This document shows, piece by piece, positions 8,118 through 16,960 of a stretch of 45,477 nucleotides of DNA (position 1 is its first letter; the number at the start of each line of letters is the position of its first letter). Origin of the DNA: Clostridia bacterium (GTDB lineage: Bacteria; Bacillota; Clostridia; Peptostreptococcales; Acidaminobacteraceae); the NCBI GenBank assembly GCA_018399635.1, contig JAGYOH010000017.1:1-45477 (forward strand), given 5' to 3'. The notes under the pieces were generated by a model. The model worked only from the letters and a program-made list of their open reading frames with translations, searched no databases and was not told the DNA's origin. Made by a program: the position numbers and the translations under genes.

Positions 8118-9254
8118 GTGACGAGAATGTTGAGCGTGAATAAAATGTATCCACCGGAAGTCGGAGGGATTGAATTCGTCGCCAGGGACCTGGCGAAACT
8201 CGGGGTCGCTTTGGGGATGGTGTCGGAAGTCATCACCTTTCATCATGAATTCACTGCTAAACTTGAAATGCTGGAGGGGGTGAGGGTCAATCGTCTGAGA
8301 GCGGTTTCTCTAGGGCGGAGCATTCGAATCCCGGTGAACTACCGGAGGATTATCAATGAAAGAGCCTCTGAGGATTCAGTGGTCCTGTTTCATTTCCCCT
8401 CTCTGATTCCTGAGATTTTTCTGCCCTCAAAAAAGAAAAAAACAGGCCCTTGGGTCTGCCTTTACCATGCCGATGTCGTGGGCAGGGGCCTGTTGGGAAG
8501 CCTCTACAACCGATTTTTTGTGAAAAGGTTTCTTGACCGAATGGATGCGATCGTGGTGACTTCACCCAATATGAAATCCACCTCAAGTCATCTCGATAAT
8601 CGAAACAACATCGAGATGATTCCCCTCGGCATTGATACGGGTCATTTTTACTATCGTGAGGAGAACCGGCGAAGCGGCCTGATGGAAAAACTTGGACTTT
8701 TAAACACTGATGTGGCAGGCAAGGTCGTTCTTTTCGTCGGCAGACTGGCCAGATACAAGGGAGCCGGCATTCTCATGGAAGCCCTGGCCCTGCTGCCTGA
8801 GGCATACGGACTCGTCATGGTCACCAAGGACCCCGTCGATAAAATCATGGCCCTGGCCAGGACTCTGGAAATCCAAGACAGGGTGGTTGTCATAGGGGAT
8901 TCTCAATACGAAGATCTACCCCGTTATTACAGCAGTGCCGATGTTTTCGTCATGCCCTCCACGGATCGGGGTGAAGCCTTCGGGCTTGTGGCCCTTGAGG
9001 CCATGGCTTGTGGCGTGCCGGTGGTCACGACGGAACTGGGGACCGGCACCTCCTATCACAATCTTGACGGGATTACAGGTCGGATCATCTCATCGGGTTC
9101 GGTCTCCCAGTTGGCTGAGAGCATCGAGGAAATCTGTCAGAATCCCGGAGTCTACGATCCGATGGTGATTCGAAAGAGGGCCCTGGAGTTTTCAAAAGAA
9201 CTTTTTCTGAAGAGGTGGCGGGTTCAACTGGAAGGCCTCATGAAGGGCTTCTAA
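8118..9254 (+). CDS. Glycosyltransferase family 4
   Basis: A 378-residue GT-B fold enzyme. The N-terminal half has KMYPPEVGGIEFVARDLAK, the usual acceptor-side opening. The C-terminal half has VLFVGRLARYKGAGILMEAL and the nucleotide-sugar site DRGEAFGLVALEAMACGVPVV with the paired glutamates of family 4. It should add a sugar to the lipid-linked intermediate at the inner membrane face. The frame is open far upstream into the previous gene, so I chose the GTG at 8118: AGGGTG lies 5 nt before it, and the ATG at 8127 is the alternative. Its last 63 nt overlap the 3' end of the oppositely directed glycosyltransferase at 9192-10319. Confidence 0.9.
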   Translation: MTRMLSVNKMYPPEVGGIEFVARDLAKLGVALGMVSEVITFHHEFTAKLEMLEGVRVNRLRAVSLGRSIRIPVNYRRIINERASEDSVVLFHFPSLIPEIFLPSKKKKTGPWVCLYHADVVGRGLLGSLYNRFFVKRFLDRMDAIVVTSPNMKSTSSHLDNRNNIEMIPLGIDTGHFYYREENRRSGLMEKLGLLNTDVAGKVVLFVGRLARYKGAGILMEALALLPEAYGLVMVTKDPVDKIMALARTLEIQDRVVVIGDSQYEDLPRYYSSADVFVMPSTDRGEAFGLVALEAMACGVPVVTTELGTGTSYHNLDGITGRIISSGSVSQLAESIEEICQNPGVYDPMVIRKRALEFSKELFLKRWRVQLEGLMKGF

Positions 9255-10319
9255 AGTCCTTCGGGCTGTGTTTTCCCAAGAAAAATCCTTGACCCTCTCA
9301 CTGCCCCGGGCGATCAGTTTGTTTCTTAACTGGGAATCCTCCAGGATGGATTCAATCTTCTGAGCGATGTCCTCGATGTCGTAGGGATCGACATAAAGGC
9401 CTGCATCTCCCAGAACTTCGGGGATCGAGGAAACTTTGGAAGCGATAATCGGGGTCTGATGAGTCATGGCTTCAAGGAGGGGCAGGCCGAAGCCTTCATA
9501 TAGTGAACAGAAGGCAAGAGCTTGGGCATGGGCATAGCACCAGGCCAGTTCGGTTTCAGTTAGAAAACCCACCAGGATCACCCTGGATGCCAGGTGATTC
9601 CGGTGAATGTAGTCCTCAATCAGTGAGGATGTTTTGTCTGGTTTCCCTGTAAGGACCAGTTTCAATCGGGGATGTTCAATGACAAGCTCAAGGGCTTTGA
9701 TGACTCTGAGGGTGTTTTTCCGAGGACCCAGGGCTCCTACGGACAAGATGAAGCAATCTTGAGGATGCACGCCCTTCGGGGCCTTGAACGCTTTTTCTGG
9801 CAGGGGGGTCGGACCCAGGGGAGTGACGACGATCTTTGAAGAGCCGGGAAAATACTTCAAAATATCCTGTTTTGTCGCCTCTGAGACGGCGATGATTCTG
9901 GAGGCCGACCGAATGCTGAGCCCGAAAAAGAATCCATGGTAGAGTCTCTCGACTGAAAATCGGCGGCTTTCAAGAGCCAGATGGGCGAGGTCGTGGACGG
10001 TGATGATTCTAGGGACCGAGATGAAGAAGGGTGTTGTGTAGGCGGGGCAGAAGAGACAATCCACCCCCTCATCTTTGATCAACCTCGGAAGCAGGCATTG
10101 TTCCGCATAAACCTTGAACCAACGATGGGGTGTTTTGCGAGGAATCCTGACGATTCTGATACTGGCGTCGATGGGGTGGGGGACGGTGACCTCATCAAAA
10201 ATAAAAAGAACCAGGGTATCCTCGCTGAGTGCTGCCATCTGGTTGATCAGGTAAAGGAGATAATTGCCAATACCTGTGTTGTGATTTTTCAGTACCAAAC
10301 CGCTGATGCCGATTTTCAT
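9192..10319 (-). CDS. Glycosyltransferase family 4, opposite strand
   Basis: A 375-residue GT-B enzyme beginning KIGISGLVLKNHNTGIGNY. It carries ILSVGALGPRKNTLRVIKAL and the family signature EGFGLPLLEAMTHQTPIIAS, so it is a retaining glycosyltransferase of the mannosyl/rhamnosyl-transferase-like group. It is the only minus-strand gene of the polysaccharide cluster and is convergent with the upstream glycosyltransferase, overlapping it by 63 nt. No terminator fits between the two, so the transcripts must overlap as well. Its promoter should lie in the 106-nt gap shared with the divergent gene at 10426. Inversion or later insertion into the cluster would explain the orientation. Confidence 0.9.
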   Translation of the reverse strand: MKIGISGLVLKNHNTGIGNYLLYLINQMAALSEDTLVLFIFDEVTVPHPIDASIRIVRIPRKTPHRWFKVYAEQCLLPRLIKDEGVDCLFCPAYTTPFFISVPRIITVHDLAHLALESRRFSVERLYHGFFFGLSIRSASRIIAVSEATKQDILKYFPGSSKIVVTPLGPTPLPEKAFKAPKGVHPQDCFILSVGALGPRKNTLRVIKALELVIEHPRLKLVLTGKPDKTSSLIEDYIHRNHLASRVILVGFLTETELAWCYAHAQALAFCSLYEGFGLPLLEAMTHQTPIIASKVSSIPEVLGDAGLYVDPYDIEDIAQKIESILEDSQLRNKLIARGSERVKDFSWENTARRTLEALHEAFQLNPPPLQKKFF

Positions 10320-10367
10320 AAAGCACCTCGCTTCATAAAATATTTGAATGTGATTCAGATTTGGGTT

Positions 10368-10396
10368 TTGCTGGTATCATTATCATACCAGAATAT
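10368..10396 (+). promoter_or_regulatory. Inverted repeat and possible promoter in the divergent glycosyltransferase gap
   Basis: CTGGTAT (10371-10377) and ATACCAG (10385-10391) form a perfect 7-bp inverted repeat with a 7-nt spacer. The repeat sits inside a weak promoter candidate, TTGCTG (10368-10373), 17 nt, GAATAT (10391-10396), reading toward the gene at 10426. A protein bound at the repeat would block that promoter. The repeat is seen directly; promoter and operator roles are inferred. Confidence 0.4.
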
Positions 10397-10425
10397 CAAG
10401 GGACCGTCTTCAGGAGGAGAGCATT

Positions 10426-11448
10426 ATGGCCGTCAAAGTCAGCGTCATCATACCGGCACACAATGTGGCTGATTATATCGTGGAGGCCACTGAATCGGTG
10501 ATACGACAAACTCTGAAAGCCATTGAAATCATTATTGTTGACAATGGCTCAAGAGATGGCACCCCGCAATTGATCAATGAGTTGATGGAAAAGGATCGTC
10601 GGATAAAGGCCATATTCCAGGAGAATCAGGGGATATCAGCCGCCAGAAACAAGGGGGCCGGGCTGGCTGTGGGGGAATACCTCTATTTTTTTGACAGCGA
10701 CGACCTGCTCCATCCCCAGGCCCTCGAACTCCTTTATCTGAAGGCCCGGTCCATGGGGCTGGAACTCCTTCAATTCGGGAATGACGAGTATGTCCATGGG
10801 ATTGAAGCCCGACCCGAGGACCAAGAGACAAGCGGGGGTTTCTTGACCCGAGAAATTTCCGCGGCCAAGCTGCTAGAAGACAAGGCCCTCTACAGCGTCC
10901 TGGTCTGGAAGTACCTGATCCACAGGGACCTCTGGCATCGCCTGGAATACGGCTTCCTGGAGGGTTTTACCTCGGAAGACTGCGAGATGACCCCGAGGCT
11001 GGTGGTGACGGCACAAAAGATCGGATGGACCCCTCAGATTTTTCACCATTATCGACTAAGATCAAATTCCTATTCCCGGAGCTTGATCGGTGAAGACAGG
11101 ATCCTGGGTGCTTTAGCAGTGGTGGAAAGTCTGGAAAGATTCTACAAGGCCTGCAGGCGTCCTGAGCTGGACCGGGGCCTTCACCGGGTGATTGCCAATG
11201 AAACCATCGTGGCCATGTCCTTCGGGATGATGGGGGACCGTGAGCATCGCAAGCTGGCCAGGAAAAAAGTCAAGGAACTCATGTACCATTTCAGGGAATA
11301 CGGCAAGGGAAAGTTTCTGCTGATTTACATACTTTCAGGAATATCCTATGATTTCACCGCCTATATGCTGAAAAGGAGGCACCTTGCCAACAACCGAAGA
11401 TTCATTGCCCAAGTGATGCAGGCCAAAAGGGAGGAGGAGTCGGCATGA
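10426..11448 (+). CDS. Glycosyltransferase family 2
   Basis: A 340-residue GT-A enzyme. The N-terminal domain has VSVIIPAHNVADYIVEATESV, the nucleotide-binding IIIVDNGSRDGT, the ENQGISAARNKG loop and the metal-binding FFDSDD. This is a full set of family 2 signatures, so it should be an inverting transferase that adds a sugar from a nucleotide donor at the cytoplasmic face. The C-terminal 120 residues are less typical, and the acceptor cannot be read. The ATG is preceded by AGGAGGAGAGCATT, a strong ribosome site. The stop overlaps the start of the next gene by 4 nt (ATGA), so translation of the two is coupled. Confidence 0.92.
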   Translation: MAVKVSVIIPAHNVADYIVEATESVIRQTLKAIEIIIVDNGSRDGTPQLINELMEKDRRIKAIFQENQGISAARNKGAGLAVGEYLYFFDSDDLLHPQALELLYLKARSMGLELLQFGNDEYVHGIEARPEDQETSGGFLTREISAAKLLEDKALYSVLVWKYLIHRDLWHRLEYGFLEGFTSEDCEMTPRLVVTAQKIGWTPQIFHHYRLRSNSYSRSLIGEDRILGALAVVESLERFYKACRRPELDRGLHRVIANETIVAMSFGMMGDREHRKLARKKVKELMYHFREYGKGKFLLIYILSGISYDFTAYMLKRRHLANNRRFIAQVMQAKREEESA

Positions 11449-12764
11449 GAATTCTCGTGCTTTCAGGAGGATCGGGTCGAAGGTTATGGCCCCTGTCCAA
11501 TGATATCAGAGCCAAGCAATTTTTAAAGGTGCTTTCAGATGAAGAGGGAAATCTGGAATCCATGATCCAGAGAATCCATCGGCAATTGAGTGCGGCCGGA
11601 TTATCCGACAAGGTGACCTTCGTTGCCGGCGAATCTCAGCGGGATCAGATTCTCGCCCAGTTGGGAAATGCCGTGGACCTGGTCTTGGAACCCAGTCGAA
11701 GAGATACCTTTCCCGCCATCACCCTGGGGTGCGCCTACTTGGAATCAGTAAGAAACCTTTCGCCGGGTGAAGCTGTACTGGTGATTCCCGTGGATCCCTT
11801 CGTGGAGGCGGGTTACTTTGAAAAGCTCAAGGAGGTGGCCCTGGCCGTTGAGAAAGAGGGCCGGATGGTCCTCCTCGGCGCCAGGCCCGACAGGCCTACG
11901 GAACAATATGGCTACATCACCCTTGATGAGGGAAAGGGTCCCCTGTACCGGGTCAAGGCCTTCGTTGAAAAACCTCCCAGGGCAAAGGCCGAGGCCCTGA
12001 TTGCTGAGGGCGCCCTATGGAATATGGGGGTTTTTGGTTTTACCATCGACCTCTTCAAGAAGGCCGTCAACAGGTCTAAGTTGGATTTCAAACAGATTTT
12101 CGCGTCATATGATTCACTTGAACAGACGAGTTTTGACTACAAGGTGCTTGAAAAGGAAAAGCATATCGCCGTTCTCCCCTACAAGGGACAATGGAAGGAT
12201 CTGGGGACATGGAAAACCCTGACCCAGAATATTTCTACCAGGCCCTATGGCAAAGTGATGGCCCATGAAAACTCAACAAACACCTATATCATCAATGAAC
12301 TCAATATTCCTCTCGCTGTCATGGGAATTCGTGATGCCATCGTAGTGGCCACCCATGAGGGGATTTTGGTTTCAGATTTGGAGGCGACTGAAGCCCTCAA
12401 GGATATCATCAAGTCGGTCAATTCGAGGCCGATGTATGAGGAAAAAAGATGGGGAAGCTATATCGTCCTCGATGATGAACCCCTGCCGGAGGGAAGATGG
12501 ACGATCACGAAAAAACTCTTCATCGATGAAGGCAAGGGGATCAGTTACCAGTATCATCTTCATCGTGAGGAAATCTGGACCATTTTGAAAGGAGAAGGAC
12601 TGATCATGATTGAAGGCATGAAGTCCTTGGTGACTTCTGGAGACGTGATCAAGATTTCCAAGGAGATGAAACATGGGATTCAGGCGATTACACCATTGGA
12701 AATCATCGAGGTACAGATGGGTGAAATCATCAGTGAAAAGGACATCATCCGGATTGATGATTAG
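11445..12764 (+). CDS. manC: Mannose-1-phosphate guanylyltransferase/mannose-6-phosphate isomerase-type protein
   Basis: A 439-residue protein with the nucleotidyltransferase signature LVLSGGSGRRLWPLSNDIRAKQFL at the N-terminus and VEKP in the sugar site. A C-terminal cupin domain (about residues 335-435) has the motif EKRWGSYIVLDD and a metal-type YQYHLHREEIWTILKGEG. This two-domain plan matches ManC/XanB/AlgA enzymes, which make GDP-mannose. The cupin supplies isomerase activity in many homologues. It overlaps the preceding glycosyltransferase by 4 nt. GDP-mannose suggests that mannose or a derived 6-deoxysugar is part of the polymer. No GDP-mannose dehydratase is in the window. Confidence 0.9.
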   Translation: MRILVLSGGSGRRLWPLSNDIRAKQFLKVLSDEEGNLESMIQRIHRQLSAAGLSDKVTFVAGESQRDQILAQLGNAVDLVLEPSRRDTFPAITLGCAYLESVRNLSPGEAVLVIPVDPFVEAGYFEKLKEVALAVEKEGRMVLLGARPDRPTEQYGYITLDEGKGPLYRVKAFVEKPPRAKAEALIAEGALWNMGVFGFTIDLFKKAVNRSKLDFKQIFASYDSLEQTSFDYKVLEKEKHIAVLPYKGQWKDLGTWKTLTQNISTRPYGKVMAHENSTNTYIINELNIPLAVMGIRDAIVVATHEGILVSDLEATEALKDIIKSVNSRPMYEEKRWGSYIVLDDEPLPEGRWTITKKLFIDEGKGISYQYHLHREEIWTILKGEGLIMIEGMKSLVTSGDVIKISKEMKHGIQAITPLEIIEVQMGEIISEKDIIRIDD

Positions 12765-12830
12765 AGGAAGACTCTCAGACAAACTTTCAATGATTTGCCT
12801 GAAAACAAGTCCTCAAAAGGGAAAGGTGCT

Positions 12831-14334
12831 ATGAAAAAAACCGTTATCATATTGATGATCATCACCATCACATCAAAATTATTCGGCTTTTTCAGAGAGG
12901 TGGCCCTCTCCTATTTCTACGGGGCCTCTGATATTTCCGATGTCTATATCATCGCCACCAGCATCCCGGGCATGCTCATGGGCTTTGTCATGGTGGGTAT
13001 CGGCGCCGGCTTTGTCCCCATCTACTCTGAGATTCAGAAGAGTCTTGGGGAAAAAGAAGCCGAGAACTTCACCGGCAATCTCCTCAATATCCTCCTGCTG
13101 GCCACCCTGCTGGTGTTTATTCTGGGAGAGATCTTTGCCGGCACCCTTGTGAGAATCATCGCCGCCGCTTGAGAGGGAGACCTTCACCCTGGCGGTGGGA
13201 TTCACCCGCATTGCACTTCTGGGGATGGTTTTCATCGCCCCTGGGGGAGATTTTCAAGAGTCTGCTGGAAGTCAGGGTGACTTCAAGACCCCGGCCCTCA
13301 AAGCCTTCCCCATGAACCTGGTCCTCATCGCTTCCATTTTGGTATCGGCCTATTACGGGGCTCACCCTCCCGGGTGGTGGGCTTTGTTCTATCCGGGCTT
13401 GTCAGGTGCTTCATCTGCCCTCTGTAAAGACCATGGGATACCGGCACCATTTCAAAGTCGATTTCAAGGACAGGTATCTGAAAAATCATCACCCTGGCCA
13501 TCCCCTCATCATCGGGGTTTCCGACGGACGCATCAATGTCGGTGGACCGCACCCGGCATCGAGAATTGCCATAGGGGATATCGGCCCTGAGCTACGCCCA
13601 CCGCCTCGCAGCGCTGATGGTCCACGGTATTTTTGCCGTTTCCATCATCACGGTGATGTATCCCATGCTTTCAAGAATGGCGGCGGAGGCCGACCTCGAG
13701 GGTTTCAAGAAAACCTCGGGCTTTCCATCCTGGGCACCAACCTCTGCTGATCCCCTCCATGGTGGGGCTGCTCATGCTGGCCACCCCCATCGTCACCATG
13801 ATTTTCGGCCGGGGGGCCTTCGATGCCGAGGCCAGGGCCCTGACCTCGGGCGCCCTCTTTTTTTATGCCACGGGCATCACGGCCTACAGCCTTCGGGATA
13901 TCTTCTCCAAGGCCTACTTTTCCCTGCAGGATTCAAGAACGCCTATGATTATCGGGGTGATTGGTGTTATAATCAATATAATTCTAAATTTCACCCTGTC
14001 CTCCTTCATGGGAATCAACGGCCTGGCCCTGGCCACAAGCCTTTCCGCAGGGATCAGCGGGTACTTGCTGATCCACTTTTTGAGAAAAAAGATCGGCGGT
14101 CTGGGCATGAAGGCCCTTTTCAAGCCTCATTTGAAGATTCTGCTGGCCTCCCTGATGATGGGATGGCTGACCCGGGTCTCCTTCGAGGGGCTGCTCAAGG
14201 GGATGGACCATGGCTTCGCCCTCCTCGTCGCCATCGGGATTGGGGGGAGCTTTTACCTGATGCTGATCTATTTCATGAAAATTGAAGCGGTGGACCTCCT
14301 GGTGAAGCAGATCAAGGAGAGAATCCGCGCTTGA
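12831..14334 (+). pseudogene. MurJ/MviN-type lipid flippase, multiply frameshifted
   Basis: The start is clean (ATG 12831 after GGGAAAGG) and reads as MurJ: TSKLFGFFREVALSYFYGAS, then membrane segments to about 13165. The 3' part from about 13745 to the stop at 14332-14334 is also clean, with FGRGAFDAEA and several membrane segments. Between them, MurJ-like protein continues but hops among the three frames about a dozen times in 580 nt, for example near 13168, 13240, 13277, 13400, 13485, 13542 and 13715. Most changes are explained by loss of one base or two, often in short runs. The amino-acid sequence in each piece is well preserved, so the damage is recent or the consensus is poor. An intact protein would have about 500 residues and flip lipid II or the lipid-linked repeat of this cluster, since no Wzx gene is seen. 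Confidence 0.85.
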
Positions 14335-14382
14335 AAAGGCCTTGACACAACAAGGTCAAAAAATGAAAAGGAGAGTGGACCA

Positions 14383-15654
14383 TTGATAATCAAGAATAAA
14401 GTCGTCGAAAAAGAACTGCACAAGGAACAGAAGCTGATGATCCTCATGGTCATCCCCATCACCCTCTTGTTCTTCGGTCTGTTTTTAGGAGGTCCTCCCT
14501 CGGACATGATGAGGGGCCTGACCAGGATTCTCTTGTCCCCCACCATCCTGATCACTGATTTTCTCGAAGTGGGAGGGATCGGTGCCGCCTTTGTCAACGC
14601 CGCTCTGATTGCTTTTTTCAATTTATTTCTTTTATGGCGGTTCAAAATGAGAATCAACGGCCTCCTGATCGCGGCGGTCTTCACCGTCATCGGCTTTTCC
14701 TTTTTCGGCAAGAATATTTTCAACATCCTGCCCATCTACTTCGGCGGCTATCTCTACAGCCGCTATCAGAGGATTCCCATGCGCAGCACCATTCTGGTGG
14801 TGATGTTCGCCACGGCCCTGGCCCCAGTGGTCAGCGAGCTCTCCTTCGCCAAAATCCTCCCCGCCCCCTACAATGTCATCGTGGGAGTGTCGGCGGGCAT
14901 TCTGGTGGGCTTCATCATTTCCCCCCTTTCTTCCCAGATGCTCAAATTCCATGACGGTTTCAATCTCTACAATATCGGCTTTGCCGCCGGAATCGTGGGG
15001 ACGGTGCTGACCAGTGTCCTCCGCAGTCTCAATGTCACCGTGACCAACATGAACACCCTGTTTTTAGTGCACAACCATGCCATCACCCTGATGCTGGCCC
15101 TCCTCTTCCTCTATCTCATGGCGGTGGGCCTCTACATTAATCCCGGCATTCCGAAAATCTACAAGGTGATCTTGAAATACACCGGGAGGAGCATCACGGA
15201 CTTCACCCTGCTCCTGGGCTACGGCCTGACCTTCTTCAACATGGGCCTTCTGGGGCTGGCCTCCCTGGCCTACATCACCGCCATGGGCGGTGTGATCAAC
15301 GGGCCGGTTCTGGCGGGGATCTTTACCGTGGTGGGCTTCGGCGCCTTCGGCAAGCATCCCAAAAACTGCTTCCCCGTGGTGCTTGGCGTCATCCTGGCGG
15401 CCCTGGTCATCGGCTATGACCTTTCCTCCACGGGGATCATCATCACCGTGCTCTTTTCCACCACCATCGCTCCCATCGCCGGGACCTACGGCCTTTGGGT
15501 CGGCATTCTGGCGGGAGCCCTTCATATGGCCATTGTCACCAACGTGGGTTCGACCCACGGCGGGATCAATCTTTACAACAATGGGTTTGCAGGAGGCATC
15601 GTTGCAGGCTTCCTGGTGCCCATCGTCGATGCGTTCAGAAAAGGAGAAGACTAG
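14383..15654 (+). CDS. DUF1576 family polytopic membrane protein with internal duplication
   Basis: A 423-residue protein made almost entirely of hydrophobic segments (around 12). Its two halves are similar: INGLLIAAVFTVIGFSFFGK from residue 91 resembles INGPVLAGIFTVVGFGAFGK from residue 305, and HDGFNLYNIGFAAGIV near 190 resembles HGGINLYNNGFAGGIV near 392. This matches the DUF1576 family of unknown function. The pseudo-twofold plan is typical of transporters, but no substrate can be named. The start is TTG at 14383 with AAGGAGAG 8 nt upstream; no in-frame ATG is better placed. A 115-residue cytoplasmic protein begins 3 nt after its stop. Confidence 0.82.
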   Translation: MIIKNKVVEKELHKEQKLMILMVIPITLLFFGLFLGGPPSDMMRGLTRILLSPTILITDFLEVGGIGAAFVNAALIAFFNLFLLWRFKMRINGLLIAAVFTVIGFSFFGKNIFNILPIYFGGYLYSRYQRIPMRSTILVVMFATALAPVVSELSFAKILPAPYNVIVGVSAGILVGFIISPLSSQMLKFHDGFNLYNIGFAAGIVGTVLTSVLRSLNVTVTNMNTLFLVHNHAITLMLALLFLYLMAVGLYINPGIPKIYKVILKYTGRSITDFTLLLGYGLTFFNMGLLGLASLAYITAMGGVINGPVLAGIFTVVGFGAFGKHPKNCFPVVLGVILAALVIGYDLSSTGIIITVLFSTTIAPIAGTYGLWVGILAGALHMAIVTNVGSTHGGINLYNNGFAGGIVAGFLVPIVDAFRKGED

Positions 15655-15656
15655 AC

Positions 15657-16004
15657 ATGAAGCATGAAATCAAGAAAATCTCAAGAATCGTGGATGAACT
15701 CACCACCCTCTTTTTGAAAGAGGATACCAATGAAATCGATTTCAGCATCAAGATCCTGCCGGAGCAGACCAGGATCACCATCAATGCCCACGCCACTCAT
15801 TTTCAGGCGGCGGATGTGGAGCAGCTTAAAAATATCCTCGGCGCCCAAAGACAGTTCGAGGTGGAGGAATACTACTGGCAGCTGGCCGGTGAATGTGATG
15901 ACATCGACCATGAGCTCACCCTGGTCGGGGCCATGGTGGATGAAGCCAGAGTGGAAATCAAGGACGGTTCCCTCCTCATCGAGCTGATCCGCTACACCAG
16001 GTAG
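15657..16004 (+). CDS. Small soluble protein of unknown function paired with the DUF1576 gene
   Basis: A 115-residue protein, not recognised. It starts MKHEIKKISRIVDELTTLF and is rich in acidic residues, with an alternating helix/strand look and no signal peptide or membrane segment. The middle part has QRQFEVEEYYWQLAGE and the end has VEIKDGSLLIELIRYTR. AAAGGAGAAG just upstream, inside the end of the DUF1576 gene, sets the ATG at 15657. The 2-nt gap to that gene indicates translational coupling and probably a shared role, for example as a cytoplasmic accessory to the membrane protein. That role is inferred only from position. Confidence 0.75.
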   Translation: MKHEIKKISRIVDELTTLFLKEDTNEIDFSIKILPEQTRITINAHATHFQAADVEQLKNILGAQRQFEVEEYYWQLAGECDDIDHELTLVGAMVDEARVEIKDGSLLIELIRYTR

Positions 16005-16045
16005 TCCCCCGGGACCGGTTCCATTAGAATCAAGGAGATGACCTG

Positions 16046-16936
16046 ATGAAAAGTTTGTCCCGATCCCTCCGGTTGAGGCTTGGAGGACTCTATTACCAGC
16101 AAGTGGTCAAGGCCTTCAAGTTATATAAGGAAAAACCCTGTGACGACACGAGGTTTTTCTGCCAATTCAATGTGACCCGGTTTTTTCTGGGTTCGGCCTT
16201 TGACCTTGCCCGGGGCGGTTTGGAACGATATTTCAACGGCTACCGTCGGGGAGACTATTATGACTTTGAATATGCCGCAACGGCCGTGATTGATTCCAGC
16301 CACCTGGAAGAACTCTATGAGGAATATCTGGATCTGATCCTCCCCTACCGGATGGGCGGTCTCGAACTCGGCAGGGAAGGAACTTATGAAAAGTTCGGGG
16401 TCCGGGTCCATGAGAATGATGTGGTCATCGATGCCGGCGCCAACATGGGTCTGTTCACCTCCTTCGCCCTCTTCAGGGGAGCCCGGGAGGTCCATGCCTT
16501 TGAGCCGGTCGGTGAGAATTTTGAGATACTGAAAAGAACCAAGGCGGTCAATCCCCGGGGGGAAAGGATCCTCCCGGTGAAGCTGGCCCTGAGTGATACC
16601 CGAAAGACCGTCGCCATCAGCGTCAAGGGCACCTCCTCCTCCTTCGTGATGCAGGAGGAGGGTGGAGATGTCTTCGAGGAAATCCAGACCATCACCCTGG
16701 ACGACTATGTCCGGGAGCAGAGGATCGACCGGGTGGATTTCATCAAGGCGGATATCGAGGGGGCTGAAAGACAATTGCTGAGAGGGGCCCGGGAGGTCTT
16801 GAAAAACCACAAACCCGCCCTGGCCATCTGCACCTATCATCTGCCCGATGACCCGGAGGTCCTGACGGCCTTGATTCTAGAAGCCGATCCGACCTATCAA
16901 ATCCACTACAGCAGTCACAAACTCTATGCCCGATAA
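16046..16936 (+). CDS. FkbM family SAM-dependent methyltransferase
   Basis: A 296-residue protein whose central part holds a class I methyltransferase fold: VVIDAGANMGLFTSFAL is the SAM loop (about residues 127-143), followed by VHAFEPVGENFEILKR with the acidic ribose-binding residue. The C-terminal IDRVDFIKADIEGAERQLLRGA is the FkbM family hallmark. Members methylate sugar hydroxyls of polysaccharides, nodulation factors and macrolides. The polysaccharide cluster nearby makes a glycan hydroxyl a sensible target. The first 110 residues are less typical. AAGGAGATGACCTG precedes the ATG. It is 41 nt downstream of the small partner gene and 12 nt upstream of the first ATG of the next frame. Confidence 0.9.
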   Translation: MKSLSRSLRLRLGGLYYQQVVKAFKLYKEKPCDDTRFFCQFNVTRFFLGSAFDLARGGLERYFNGYRRGDYYDFEYAATAVIDSSHLEELYEEYLDLILPYRMGGLELGREGTYEKFGVRVHENDVVIDAGANMGLFTSFALFRGAREVHAFEPVGENFEILKRTKAVNPRGERILPVKLALSDTRKTVAISVKGTSSSFVMQEEGGDVFEEIQTITLDDYVREQRIDRVDFIKADIEGAERQLLRGAREVLKNHKPALAICTYHLPDDPEVLTALILEADPTYQIHYSSHKLYAR

Positions 16937-16960
16937 GGCGAGAAGGAGATGAAACAAGCC

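Noticed and set aside
12831-14334. Programmed frameshifting in the MurJ-type gene
   Set aside because: There are too many frame changes, in both directions, with no slippery sequence and downstream structure pattern.
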